Shown here: positions 11,139 to 21,932 of the stretch, one piece after another
Layout of the letters: each line of letters starts with the position of its first letter
Numbering within the stretch: position 1 is the first letter of the stretch
Source of the DNA: Rhizophlyctis rosea
Taxonomy: Eukaryota; Chytridiomycota; Chytridiomycetes; Rhizophlyctidales; Rhizophlyctidaceae
DNA length: 39,542 nucleotides
Direction of reading: 5' to 3'
Assembly: GCA_027596075.1 (NCBI GenBank)
Contig: JADGJC010000353.1
Location: 1 to 39,542 of the forward strand
The notes under the pieces: generated by a model
The model's database searches: none
Told to the model about the DNA's origin: nothing
The model's input: the letters and a program-made list of their open reading frames with translations, nothing else
Position numbers and translations under genes: made by a program

Positions 11139-12686
11139 ATGCCACCCTCGCTGGAGGACCTTACGCCAAGAATTCGAGAAATTCTAGCAACCGCCGATCT
11201 CGAGGTCACGACCGCCAAAACCGTCCGACGACAGCTGGAGACGGAGTTTGGAAGTTTGGCAGATATCAAGAAGGAAGTGGACGCACTGGTAGTAAAGTTG
11301 GTTGAAGAACTTCCACAGGAGGATGTGGGCGAGGAGGACGTAAAGGAAGAGGAGGGGAAGGGATTAAAGGAGGAGATAGAAGATGCAGACGATACATACA
11401 CGACAAGAATACCACAGAAACGACGCGCAGCGGGAGGGCACCGTTCAGCGTCAGCACGCAAAAAAGTGAAAAGCGAGGAGATCATCAATTCGGACGACGA
11501 TTATGATGATTCTGCGGGTACGAGGAAGGAAACAGTCCGAACGCATATGGTATCATAGTTTTGACATATTCCCGTGTAGACGCACAGGAGATAGCAGATG
11601 CAGAACTCGCCCGTCGCCTGCAGCAAGAAGAGAACGGTCTGCGTAGAACGCGTAGTAAGCCAACGACCGCAACACCTCGTCGGAAAGCTCGCACTACAGG
11701 GAGTGGTGGCGGTGGTGGTGGTTTCACCGCACCCCTGCTATTATCACCTGCCCTGTCAGCATTCTGCTCTGGAGAGACTATGCTTGCGCGTACGGAGGTG
11801 GTGAAACGAATATGGGATTATGTTAAGGTAATGCAAAAGTGGTGAATCAGAGTCAAATGCAGGCTTCAGTGTCTGATGCTGTAACATTGGCACAGGGTAG
11901 AGGATTACAAGATGAGACTGACAAGCGATACATTCTCTGCGACGATCCTCTCAAATCCGTCTTCAACACCAATCGCGTCCACATGTTCCAAATGAACAAA
12001 ATCCTAGCCAAACATCTAATCAAACCGGAGGATAGTGTCGGGGGTTTCCCAGCCATGACGGGCGGTGATGACGATGATGGCGATGAGGATGACAAAGAGT
12101 ACGTCCAAACGCCTCGGAAGAAGAAAGCACCGAAACCTGCAAAGAAGTCTGCCCCGGGAAGTAGCTCCGGGAAGCGGGGCGGTTCCTCGGGAGGGTTCAA
12201 TAAACCCCAGCAGCTATCCGCTGATTTGGCGGCATTAATTGGGGTTGAGGTTCAATCTCGACCAAAGGTGGTCAAGGCTTTGTGGGAATATATCAAGGGT
12301 ATGTTTCATTGCATTTTATTGACTCGATGGACAAAGACCCACAAAGACCTACACCAATATCAGCAAACGAGTTGCAGAAGCCCGGCAATAAACGGGTCAT
12401 TCTCTGTGACGAGAGGATGCAGAGAGTGTTCGGGAAGGCATCCGTCGAAATGTTCGAGATGAACAAGGTTAGCGTCACATTTCAAACTTGATTTTGGGTT
12501 GGAGTTCTAATTGCGCGTAACCAGCTGCTAACGAAGCACCTATTTCCGGTTGAACCCGGTGCTGAGTATGACTTGAAAGATGATGATGACGACGATGTGA
12601 AAGACGAATACAATGAGGAAGAAGAGGAAGTGAAGGATGAGGATGCGGAGGATGTGAAAGAGGAGTACAGTGAGGCGGATGATTGA
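11139..12686 (+). CDS. DEK_C / tandem SWIB-MDM2 domain protein (Uaf30/Tri1-like)
   Basis: Five exons: 11139-11517, 11580-11827, 11896-12298, 12364-12467, 12525-12686; 431 residues. Residues 1-60 (LTPRIREILATADLEVTTAK) form a DEK_C-like helical domain found at the N terminus of fungal Uaf30 and Tri1. An acidic and basic linker follows. SWIB domain 1 lies around residues 175-245 (TEVVKRIWDYVK and ILCDDPLKSVF), SWIB domain 2 around 300-375 (PKVVKALWEYIK and VILCDERMQRVF). The tail is Asp/Glu-rich. In yeast Uaf30 is part of the upstream activation factor for RNA polymerase I, while Tri1 is a nuclear paralogue of uncertain role. Most fungal relatives carry one SWIB domain; two is less usual. The start at 11139 is chosen because residues from MPPSLEDLTPRI onward match the domain while the upstream frame does not. 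Confidence 0.85.
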
Positions 12687-12868
12687 GTGGAGCGAGATTT
12701 AGATTACGATTCAATGTACATAGTTTTCAATGGTTGGATGGCGGGTAGCAGCCCATGTTCAAATTCGATCACGCCAAACGCTGATTTGCCAAAATCCACA
12801 TGGTCAAGATTTCAATTTTAGGGGGTATATTGATAAGTGTGGCTTTCCACCAAATGACAGTGCAATCG

Positions 12869-14245
12869 TCATTTCCGGCGCTTCAAAGCTTCAAAACCTG
12901 TGCGAATATCACGTCAATTGGCAGTCGTGAATTTGAATGCTCAAGACAAACACATACGTTTCGTAAGCTCATCAAAATCTGGGACATCGCTTCCAGGTCC
13001 TGCAGGCGCTTCAGCATCTGAAGGAGCACTAGGTGCTAGACCGCCAGTAGATGGCGCCTTCTGGTCACCTGTAGGAATAGTTGGAAAGTCCAGCCCTGGT
13101 ACCAGCGAGTTGCCTAAGCCACCAGGGAATTGGTGGGGTAATGATGGAGGTTGACCAGGGTATTGCTGGGTCGGTAGTGGTGAAGTTTGTGGGAATTGCT
13201 GTTGTGGAAAGCCCGGTTGTGGGAAGCCCTGCTGTGGGAAACCTTGCTGCGGGAACTGTTGTTGCGGGTACTGCTGCGTTGGTATGGAGGATTGGCCAGG
13301 TACTGCTTGAGGCATATATCCAAATCCGGTGTCCGGCGCTTGACCCTGTGGGATGGTGCTGCCAGAAGGAAAATTGTCAATGTCAGAAGCACTTGCAACA
13401 TAGCATACATAACTCACTCTATCAGCAGATCGGACTGCCCTCCATCCCATTGTACATTGTAGGCTTTTGCGATCGTTTTCAAGTACTGATTCACAAGCAC
13501 CGGGTCCGGCGTCTGCACTTTGAGCTTGTGCACTATCTGTACTTCCATTAGCTAAAAGCATGGCGCATGTTTGATAATGGATGGCCCCATACCCTTGAAT
13601 TCACGATATCATTCTGATTCTCCATGGCTGCCAAAGCGAAATCCTTCCCGAATTTCATTATCAGTTGATCGCGTACCTGCTGATAAATCAGTATGGAACA
13701 TTGCAACAATGATGTATAAGATACCGACCATGTTCAACTCCTTCACTTCACAGCGAGGTGCGGCATAGATGATTGTGTTGACGGCCTCAGCAATGGCTTG
13801 GTCGCAGTGTCTGTTGCACTTGCCGGTCAATGGCATTCGACAATATATCATTTGACACCGAGTGCCCCTTACTTCATAGTCTCCAACAACCCAAATCGGG
13901 CCAGCAGTAGCTCGCTATACAGTTCTAAAATCTCCAGAGCTTCGATATTGAAGTCTTCTCGGATAATATGTTCCACCTGCACCGCGGTGAACACGAGCCA
14001 AACTAGGTAATAAGAATATCACTGAACGAACCCTAACACGCGCACTGTCCTCCTTTCCCTTTTCTAGAAGAGTTGCAATTTCCTTCCTCGCACCCTGGTT
14101 GAATTGGTTCTTCTTCTGCTGCAACAACTTCAGTCTGTTTATTGCGAGTTTGAGCTGGACCTGGAGTAGCACTGTATCAGTTTTCCGTGGGAGCTCGTCT
14201 TGCAGCAGCTGCCCGTACCTTCGTTCTGTTTGGGTTGAAAGTCAT
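12869..14245 (-). CDS. IST1: ESCRT-III-associated protein Ist1
   Basis: Eight exons on the minus strand: 14219-14245, 14032-14160, 13873-13976, 13729-13810, 13593-13676, 13418-13536, 12958-13358, 12869-12897; 324 residues. The N terminus [19 protein letters not shown], followed by [37 protein letters not shown] and [14 protein letters not shown] segments, is the Ist1 helical core (residues 1-190), an ESCRT-III-like fold. Ist1 regulates Vps4 and membrane remodelling at endosomes. A 120-residue Pro/Gln/Gly-rich linker with FPQQG-type repeats follows. The last 15 residues, [15 protein letters not shown], match the MIT-interacting motif that binds Vps4, and can only be read by splicing to the tiny last exon. 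The tail of the sixth exon ends 2 nt into a codon before a GTGAGT donor. Lies tail to tail with the SWIB gene, 182 bp apart. Confidence 0.93.
13187..13278 (-). repeat. Tandem 15-bp repeat coding Pro/Gln linker of Ist1
   Basis: About six imperfect 15-bp units on the minus strand encode pentapeptides such as [10 protein letters not shown] and PGFPQ. The frame is kept in all units. Length polymorphism between strains would be expected. Confidence 0.75.
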
Positions 14246-14885
14246 CGTTGTAACTCAGCGTCGCGCGAAGCGAAGTGTTCGTGTAATTGATAGCTGTGAG
14301 TTCAAAAGTTGGTGTTTGAACACAGTAATTTGGTGGTAAGGGTTTCTTGAAGAGGTTGAGAAGTCCATGTGAAGAGGAGACTCGAAAGAGACAAGTCGTG
14401 CAGAGCACTGCCATGCCAGGAGGTGACGTGTCAGAGCACGTGATCGCTTACTTGATTATTCGCCATCAAAGCAAATTTCTGGCACTTCCCAACGGTTTTT
14501 GAAGTTGGAAGTGGATAGGACAGTAGGACAAATGATTGGTATCTGTCATGAACGTTGACATGCAGTCCACTGTTATATAACAAGTGTGCCGATCACTGTT
14601 CGTTTGCTCAACGGAAGGAGAACTGGTTTTGACCGAATGCAAGTCAGCATGTAGGCCTAAATATCGAATGATATTAGAGGGCTGCAATTGATGCAAAAAA
14701 GATGATCGATAAAGACTATGCGCCGACTACTGTATCCGAATGTCTGAACATTAAGTTAAAGTTACCAAAAAACTGGAATGCAAGGCGATTACAGCGATAA
14801 AGGCAAAACCATCGTCCAAAATAAACTACACTAGTAGATATGCAACATCGTCCACTACTTTGTGAGCATCAACCACAGTCATTGC
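14246..14885. other. Intergenic, Ist1 promoter side
   Basis: About 640 bp between the Ist1 start and the 3' end of the CCHC gene, both on the minus strand. An E-box CACGTG at 14437-14442, about 190 bp upstream of the Ist1 start, is the only recognisable motif. No RNA gene or convincing frame. Confidence 0.4.
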
Positions 14886-16030
14886 TTACTCATCAATCCG
14901 CGCTTCATCGTGCTGTCGTTGATCGCAATCGCGAGAGACGTGACCGAGCCTGGAATGATGTTCATGAGTGGACAAATATATCGTCGGATGAAACGATGAT
15001 AGACTCACTCTCCGCACGAATAGCAGCGTCTGGCTTGGGGGCACTCCTTGCTCACATGCCCTGCCTTGCGACAATACCAACAGACCATCGGATTGGAGCA
15101 GAACCTGGCCATGTGACCTGGTAGCCCGCACCGCAAACAGATGAGGGAGCCTGACTGAGGACCATTCGGGCCCTGCGAAACAATAATCAGGGACGGCGTT
15201 CACACATTGCAAGCGAGATGGGCCATCTACCTGGAATCCTCGAGCAGTTGGCGCCTGAGAGCGGAACTGCTGTCCAGCCATCACAGGAGGCCTGCCCTGC
15301 ATGCACTCAAGAGCTGTGGATGCACTAGATTAGTCCTTAACACGCCTTTAAGGAGAGGAGACGCATGTTGAGCATACCATAATGACCAAGACCACCGCAT
15401 TTCCGGCATGTGACGTTACCACGTCCAGCGTTGGGTGCCACCATTTGCGGGTACGGCGCTCGCTGATATCCATTGTATTGGGCTCCATAACCTGGCGCTT
15501 GTGCTACCGGCTGCACCGGCTTCTTGGGGCATTCTTGCAGAAATGATGCAGCGTTAGGGCTCAGCAATCACGCCGCCGGGAACAAAGCTAATCACCTCTA
15601 GCAAAGTGTCCCCGTGTTCCACAACGGAAGCAATTAGCTTGCATCCTGTCGTTCGCCTGCGCCGATGCCTTGAGTGGGCATGCTTGCGACAAGTGGTCCG
15701 TACTTTCAAAAATACAGCATCAGCTTTGCAATCTCTGATTTGACAACTCCAAATCATGACGAACCTTTGACACCTGAAGCAAGCCTTTGGTGCCCTCGGC
15801 TCCGGACAATCCTTGGAGTTATGACCGGGGTTTTTACAGTTGTAACTGGATTCGACCGCTGTTAGGTCTGAAGTCCAGACGACCAATTGCAACCGCGACG
15901 TGATCTCTTACCAAACAGGGCCGGTCCTTTCACAGCTGGTGGACAAATGACCGCGTTCACCGCAAACAAAACAATAGTTCCTTCCTGCCGCCGGCGAAGA
16001 GACCGCGGCACCGTTGCTACCGTATACCAT
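14886..16030 (-). CDS. CCHC zinc-knuckle nucleic-acid-binding protein (CNBP/Gis2/Byr3 type)
   Basis: Seven exons: 15912-16030, 15765-15845, 15596-15702, 15378-15533, 15231-15313, 15009-15172, 14886-14949; 257 residues. The spliced protein contains eight C-x2-C-x4-H-x4-C knuckles: CFVC..H..C, CYNC..H..C, CFRC..H..C, CFRC..H..C, CRKC..H..C, CLRC..H..C, CWYC..H..C and CYSC..H..C. Several cysteine or neighbouring codons are completed across splice sites, for example TG|T of CYNC at 15912/15845, which supports the model. Between knuckles 4 and 5 is a Gln/Pro/Tyr/Gly-rich linker (YGAQYNGYQRAPYPQ) like that of cytoplasmic CNBP proteins. Family members bind single-stranded nucleic acid, associate with translating ribosomes and stress granules, and in yeast (Gis2) have seven knuckles. 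This protein has one more. It is upstream of and divergent from ARPC5. Confidence 0.9.
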
Positions 16031-16732
16031 CATAGTTGACAATATTTTGATTATATGAGTTCGTAAGGACTAAAGCAATGATTGAGAATTAGTCCAACCA
16101 TCCCCACCGCCGGCAAATCAAACAGCGCCGTACCAAATATTATTGAAGATAATGAGGTGCGTTGCTGACTTCGTTATCACAAACACCTTTCCCGGCTCCG
16201 CTCCAAAGTCACAGATGCCCAAAACAAGACTAAAGTGAGATATCAATAGAGATTGAAAGATCAGTCTTTCTGAACAAAGCTGTGCTGAAGCTGTGACCGG
16301 TCCTCCAGATACCTGCAGGGCAAACAACGACAAAAGTTAAATCCCCTTCACGAACGGAGGTGATGTAATATTTATGAGAGTGTTGGTGACAACAACAAAA
16401 AGTTGGGACTGGGTGGGACCAAGTGCGAAATGAAGTGTTCTGCCGCCACATCGAACACACGGCTGCGGCATGCGGCCCAGTCCGGCAGAGGCCATGGCGC
16501 CAGAGAGGCGCGGTAAAAGTAACACAACATGGGGCTTGATGCATGATGGATGATGGATATGAAACACCTCACGATCACACTGCATCCACATTCCAGTCGC
16601 ATTTGTACTCGTTTTTAGCCAGCCAGCCACCCACACTAAAGGCCAGGGCACTGAGATCCTTCACCTTTCCGTTCTCGAACTCTGCACTCAAACACACGAT
16701 CATCTTCTGCGACATCTTATCACAACTGAGCA
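16031..16732. other. Divergent promoter region (CCHC protein / ARPC5)
   Basis: About 700 bp between two divergent starts. The last 100 bp before ARPC5 are pyrimidine-rich on the plus strand, typical of a fungal leader. On the minus strand a CTGCAG acceptor-like site near 16314 could belong to a 5' UTR intron of the CCHC gene. Open frames in the interval look random. Confidence 0.4.
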
Positions 16733-17723
16733 ATGTCCCACCGAAAAGTAGACGTAGACTTCGTCGACGATGAAGACGCATATATCGACGAAGACCAAAC
16801 TGCCACCACTGCCACGGCTCACTCAGCCGAAGCGGAGGCGGCAATTGACGCGCGGACAAACGACGCAAGACGTTTGGTGGCTAGGTAAGCTCACTGGCAT
16901 TGGCAGCACGCTTTGACTTTCTAGCTTGCGAGGCACTGCATAACTTGCATGGGAGCTTGTGTGGATGTTGGACAACGTGTTGAGTGCTCTTTGGCTTGAA
17001 ACGTGAACCAGTTGTTCACAGCGGGTACCGACATACAGTGAACTGCTGGAGCACTTTGAGTTGCAATTTGTGTCACTTTTTGAAAAGGAGTGACAAACAG
17101 CCCGCATCCAGGGGCGTTCTGCAAACGCTGAGGATACAGGCAATAGCTTGGATGGGCATAATTGTGGGAATTCTGTTGCGCGGCTCGGTCGTCACAGACT
17201 AATCCGTGCCACGGTCTACAGTGGGAATATGCCAGCGGCAGTAACAGCGGTCCTTGAGAATCCCCCAGCAGGAGCGTTCCCGCAATCACTCAAGGTAACG
17301 CGTATTGCGCTCAAGTTTTTAATTATCACCTGCTGAAAAAATTATCGCTCCCTACAGGACAAAAACACCGCTATTGTACTTGAAACCCTTCTCGCCACTC
17401 GTCCCGCAGACATCCCCGCCATCGTCAAATCTCTCTCATCCCCGCAATTGGACACACTGACGAAATACATCTACAGAGGAATGGCTCAACCAGAAGCATA
17501 CAATTCTGGGCTGTTGCTTACATGGCACGAGAAGGTAAGATTTTCAAGGTTGGCATGATTGGTCATGAGAAGAGGAGGGTTTGGGCCGCGGTGCAGGTGG
17601 ACGAAAATGGGTCCTTGAAGGTGGCGAAATCTCCAACACTGACCTGTGCTTTGTCCTTAGGTGACAGAGGTCGGTGGTGTTGGAGTGATTGTGCGGGTTC
17701 TGACGGATCGGAAAACAGTATGA
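16733..17723 (+). CDS. ARPC5: Actin-related protein 2/3 complex subunit 5 (p16-Arc)
   Basis: Small subunit of the Arp2/3 complex that nucleates branched actin. Four exons: 16733-16884, 17198-17294, 17358-17534, 17661-17723; 162 residues (human about 151). The N-terminal RKVDVDFVDDEDAY matches the conserved RKVDVDEYDE-like start. Further matches are YSGNMPAAVTAVLENPP (family GNMTAALQAALKNPP), LDTLTKYIYRGM (family VDLLMKYIYKGF), LLLTWHEK and the terminal GGVGVIVRVLTDRKTV. The first intron (16885-17197) is 313 bp, about five times the local norm, and the third is 126 bp. The phase is 2 at the first junction and 0 afterwards. Presence of Arp2/3 is compatible with amoeboid or actin-patch motility, which chytrids retain. 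Confidence 0.92.
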
Positions 17724-18136
17724 TTGTGTCCATTTCGACCATGGGGAGTCTTTCATTTTCTGTACAATATGAGGGTTTGTGTATTTCTCAGCACCGATCA
17801 GAGCTTTTCTACCATCACAATGAGCTCTTCTTATGCATAAATATCGGGCACACCACGGAATACGCATTTCCTTACCGAGGAACCCTTACCAAGAGCAACC
17901 CCAATTCAATTCTGGTAACGCCCATGAGAGCAGAAGTCACACGATGGCCTATATTTCTATCTACATGCCGCTTGTCGCACCAACACTGCAACTAACGGAA
18001 GTCCAAAAAAACCTGAAGCCCTTACTACGTCTACATACATCTACAACCTAAATTCTACACGAACTACTGAAATAAAAACTTACAAAATTTACATGTAGGA
18101 GTCCTTGTCCAATTCAGGCAAGGAAATGAGAGGTTA
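17724..18136. other. Convergent intergenic region
   Basis: About 410 bp between the tails of ARPC5 and the aspartic protease. An AATAAA at 18071-18076 reads on the plus strand; nothing else is recognisable. Confidence 0.4.
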
Positions 18137-19977
18137 TCATAAGCTCAGAGAAATTACCGCCACAAAGATGCAGACAAGTCCCTTCACTAAGCCATCAGAG
18201 ACCGCCCAAGGCAATGACCTGCGCGTTGCTGCATTCTTTGAAAGCAGATTTCGGGATGCATCGCATCGGCATGAGGGCACGGTGGTGTTCCTGCTCGATG
18301 TGCCGGAAGCGGCAGGTGCGAGACCTATTGCATGTGATCCCACTATGATTGATAGAAAATTTTAAGTCTCAAATGCTGCAGCATACCAGAGATAATGAAA
18401 ACAAGGAAAGCGATACGTACTATCATAAACACTGTAGTATTTGCGCAAAAACGTATCTCCCAAGATAATTCCTGAAAACTGATCGACCGAATTGAAACCC
18501 AGCACGCAAGCACCCTGACCAACAGGGAGTGCATAATCCGCAGCTACAGAAATCACAATTAGTCCGTCGTTCAATCGTACGAAAGGATGTTACCCTCATT
18601 TACCTGAAAGGACAAAGGTGTATCCGGCCAATGTAAACGAGATCTGCTGCTTCGCTTTACAATCCACGATATAAAGATCTTGATCGTAAGGCTGTGCCCC
18701 TGTTGCGGTCGCAATGGATTTCAGCATAGATGCGCTGACACCGATGAATGTTGATCCGGTATCCAGAAGCGCCACACTCCCTCGAGGAATGTCGAAGGAT
18801 GCTGAATCTGCGGCCACACCGTCGAGCGCAACTTGCCAGAAAGTGAAGTCGGAAGACGTTTTTTCGACCGGAAGGCAGATCATCTGACCCACGAAGCGGT
18901 CAGGATTACACCCTCCCATGATGAACTCCCCACCTTCCTTCTTGGATGAACTACCTAACCAAAAGCTAAATACTGGTTGCGATACAAGATTTGAGTTCAC
19001 CATATTGACAAACGGTGGCGGAGGCCCCCCCGATCCGCCAGGCCCTTGAGAAATCCCTGGGTACCCCAAACCCATGATGCCGTCCCACGCCTTTCCCATT
19101 GCTCTGATCAGGAATGCGTCCACTTGTGTGACTAGCAAAAAAGGTTGCTGCTGCACCGCCAATGTTCCAAACGTGAAGGTATCTTGCACAAGTGTGCCGG
19201 TTGCTGCGCCAGTTCCGTACCGCACGGAAACTGATGTGTTGAAGGAAGTGAATGTGGAGGATTTGGAAGGGTTGAAGGCGCGGTTGGGAGTGCATTCTGT
19301 ACATGTGGGGGATACTAGCCATGTGTTTGAAGATCCGGTATCGAGAACGACGAGGAAAGGTTGTGGGGGAGATCCTAATGAAATCTGGCCATAGTACTGT
19401 TGATGAAGGATGTGTGAGTTCCGGGAAGCCTTGAATCAAGCAGCAGTGCTGCGGGAAACTGCAAACATACCGCCAAGTCATCGTCGTTCATCAAATTGGC
19501 ACCAACCGCCTGCCCGCCGCTTGTAGCATTACTAGCCACGAGGATGTTGGTCGGTACCAGATTGTTGGTGCGCGTTGTGGTCGACGTTGCCGAAAGCCGC
19601 CTGGTAGACGAGGTGGGTGTTGCGATTGAAGTGGTGGTGTCGGAGTTGCTCAACGGAGTGCTGGGAGATAACCGAACAACTGGTGTAATGGAAGGGGATA
19701 GGGATATTCGCGATGTAGATGATGTAGATGATGGTGTGGAGTTGTCCGATGATGATGTGCTGCTTTCTGCTGACCCATATTTGTGCTTTTGCCAACGGGC
19801 TTGGGATGATAAATGTGCTAACAGGTCTGAAGGACTATCCAATTGTGCCCGGCGGCTTATGAGGGGAATAACTACTGGTTGACTGTCATAGGTATTGCTC
19901 CCCGCCGCATGGCATACAGTGGAGAAGGACAGCAGCAGTGATAGTTGCACTCGCATTTTGATCTTCCAGCGTAGCAC
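18137..19977 (-). CDS. Secreted or surface-anchored pepsin-type aspartic protease
   Basis: Family A1 endopeptidase. Four exons: 19471-19977, 18604-19396, 18421-18543, 18137-18342; about 541 residues from the first ATG. A second ATG seven codons in (19956) starts MRVQLSLLLSFSTVCHA, a better signal peptide, and may be the true start. Residues 60-150 are Ser/Thr-rich, likely glycosylated and perhaps a propeptide. The catalytic domain begins YYGQISLGSPPQPF, with the first active site VVLDTGSSNTW, the flap YGTG, and the second active site VALLDTGSTFIG. ILGDTFLRKYYSVYD followed, after a phase-1 splice, by MGSHAIGLAPA matches the family C-terminal strand. A Ser/Thr tail and a terminal hydrophobic run (VKGLVCIFVAVISLSL) suggest a GPI-anchor signal or membrane tail, as in yapsins. 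Reading a 3' exon was necessary to restore the C terminus. Confidence 0.92.
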
Positions 19978-20977
19978 TAGACGTTCAGCGTCCTCTGCAG
20001 GTTGTGAGGTTGAGTATCGAGAATCGCAAAAAAGACCGCGTACACCACAACAGATGTACCCACGTTACTTGCAGAAACAGGAGGTTTTTGACCGCTTGCC
20101 ACGAGTTGCCAGCCAGTTCACTTCATGGAGGGTCTGCTCATCTGCGGCATATGAGTGAACAACCACAGAAACCCTGGTGGTTCAATCGATATAGAACCTT
20201 TTGAGTTTGCATTCAAAGGAAGCCCACACCATTCAACAGTCCCTTTCAGGCACCACACTCAAAATCCTCACCCAATCGAAATTGCATTTGCCGCGTGGAT
20301 GGGCGCGCCAACTTTGTGCTATTTTTGGGTGGTACTTTGTGACACAGGCGGAGAGCGGGCGGTGCAACACTGTATCAGTTGCGCGATCAGAGCGAGCCAT
20401 CAGCGGGGCCATCATAGTGTGGCGCAGACGACCACAGTTTTTGCAAGAGCAGATGATAACCAGAATTATCCAATGCACATATAGAGTGAGGAGTGGATGG
20501 AGTCACGTGGCTCAAATCTCATATCACCACTGGCTGAGTCATCTTGACCTGTCACATAGCGATAGGATAAGCCCTTTATTCAACTCGTGCTCGTTTCGGC
20601 ATCTCCGCTGCGCTCCGATACTACACTCACACTCGGTGAATAAATAATACTTATCTATCTCGAACTTCATAGGTTCTTAGGTTGGTTGCTGACATGATCG
20701 CATTGGAGGTGATTGCTGCCTGAAGCAGTGATGAAGTATATTTTACAATGGATCACATGGTGTGCGACCATATGTCGCTATCAATATTTACAAAGGGAAT
20801 GAGTAAGCCTCCTTCCATTTTGTCCCCATTTAAGTTTATGACCAATAAAACCCGTGTTTGCCATATTCGATGGAATGAGCAGGTATGCAATGCAACGACC
20901 CATTTCCTTGATCGCATGCCCCTTTCCAGCCGGCCCTGTTCTGTCGTCCCAACGCGTCACCTTCAAAAGACCATCCA
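19978..20977. other. Intergenic with possible LTR-like remnant
   Basis: 1 kb between the protease start and the CCDC43-like stop, both minus strand. The right half contains a 145-bp stretch bounded by TGTCA and TGACA (listed separately). Plus-strand frames here have no recognisable features. Confidence 0.4.
20550..20694. repeat. Possible short solo LTR or MITE-like remnant
   Basis: The 145-bp segment starts TGTCA and ends TGACA, a perfect 5-bp inverted terminus, and is rich in TATCTATC/GATAGGATA-like words and a GAATAAATAA polyadenylation-like site. No target duplication is visible and no second copy occurs in the window, so chance is not excluded. Confidence 0.2.
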
Positions 20978-21932
20978 CTACATCCGCCGCTTCTCCTTCT
21001 TCATTGTGCGCCTCTTTTCCTTTTCTTTCTCCGATCGTTGCTTCTCCTGCAGCTCCTTATTTCTCGCAACTGTCTTTTGATGCTCTGCTTGTGCTTTTGC
21101 CCGCTTTGCCATCTCCGCTTCTTTGACGACATCCGCGTTTCGATTCTTCATCAGGAGAGCTGGTAGATTGGTCAATGATGATTAGCTTGCTAATTGTGAC
21201 ATAGTTTGCAATTGAAAACATCTGACTTACGATCCCCAGATGCACCTATGTTTTTGTCATCGGAACCGCCCGCTCCTTTGTATAATATTTCAACTTCCCC
21301 ATCATCCCCTTCCACGACCTCGTCCAGATCGTAGGCATACTGCGCCAAAACCCGTTCCCTGGCACGCTGCTCCTCCTTACTGAGCACTTTCTTGCCTTTG
21401 ATTGGCCCTAACGCCTTATCTTCTTGCAATGCCTGCTGCTCTTTTTCTGAAAACAATGACGTTTAGAATACTTCCATGACCAAATAACCAGGTACGCTTT
21501 CAAGCGATACCCTACCTTTGACTTCCTCTAATTGACGTTGGCGCTCTTCTTCTTCTTTCCGTTTACTCTCGTCTCGTCGCTGCTGAGTGCGGAGGAGCAG
21601 CGAGTCTACAAACGGTGCAACCGGTTGGTCCTATAACAGAGCGCCATGAAGTTTGAAACTCCTCTTCGGCAGCAAGAGGACAAATACACATACAGTGGCT
21701 TCTGCAAGAAATTCCGTTATGATTTCTCGCTTTTCGTCGTCCTCTATGGTATCTTCCGAGCAAATTTGCGTGATATACTCCGAAAATGTCTATTGAGGGA
21801 TAGGAGTCCATAAGCGGTGAACAGCTTTGTAAAAATGCAAATTGCAAGTCCCACCTCGTCAGTTATGGATAAAGAGGAGAGCTCTGAAACGAGCCACTCC
21901 GCCCAGTCCTCTAACGTCGCCGTGGCAGCCAT
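20978..21932 (-). CDS. CCDC43-like coiled-coil protein
   Basis: Five exons: 21855-21932, 21694-21789, 21516-21630, 21231-21446, 20978-21159; 228 residues, close to animal CCDC43. The N-terminal half (LEDWAEWLVSELSSL, TFSEYITQICS, IEDDEKREIITEFLAEAT) is a small helical domain with a shape like the CCDC43/PWI-like fold. The middle has a conserved-looking LSKEEQRARERVLAQYA, close to the human SEEEKQRKAALLAQYA block. The C-terminal 60 residues are a Lys/Glu/Arg-rich coiled coil ending KKEKRRM, with LLMKNRNADVVKEAE resembling LLFRNTNVEDVLNAR. Molecular function is poorly known; human CCDC43 has been linked to adhesion and proliferation. It diverges from the FtsX-like gene with a 704-bp shared upstream region. 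Confidence 0.85.

Noticed and set aside
10871..11488. 205-residue minus-strand frame
   Set aside because: It is the Ser-rich reverse reading of the DEK_C/SWIB exon, which has clear domain motifs on the plus strand.
13187..13278. Regularly spaced repeats as a CRISPR array
   Set aside because: The units are 15 bp without spacers and encode an in-frame protein linker in a eukaryotic gene.
13081..13551. 156-residue plus-strand frame
   Set aside because: Shadow of the Ist1 Pro/Gln linker on the opposite strand.
16118..16651. Minus-strand frames of about 70-104 residues upstream of the CCHC gene
   Set aside because: No matching motifs and no consistent splice link to the first CCHC exon; more likely promoter and 5' UTR.
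19074..19882. Plus-strand frames of 106 and 128 residues
   Set aside because: Antisense to the aspartic protease exons, which contain both DTGS/DTGST sites.
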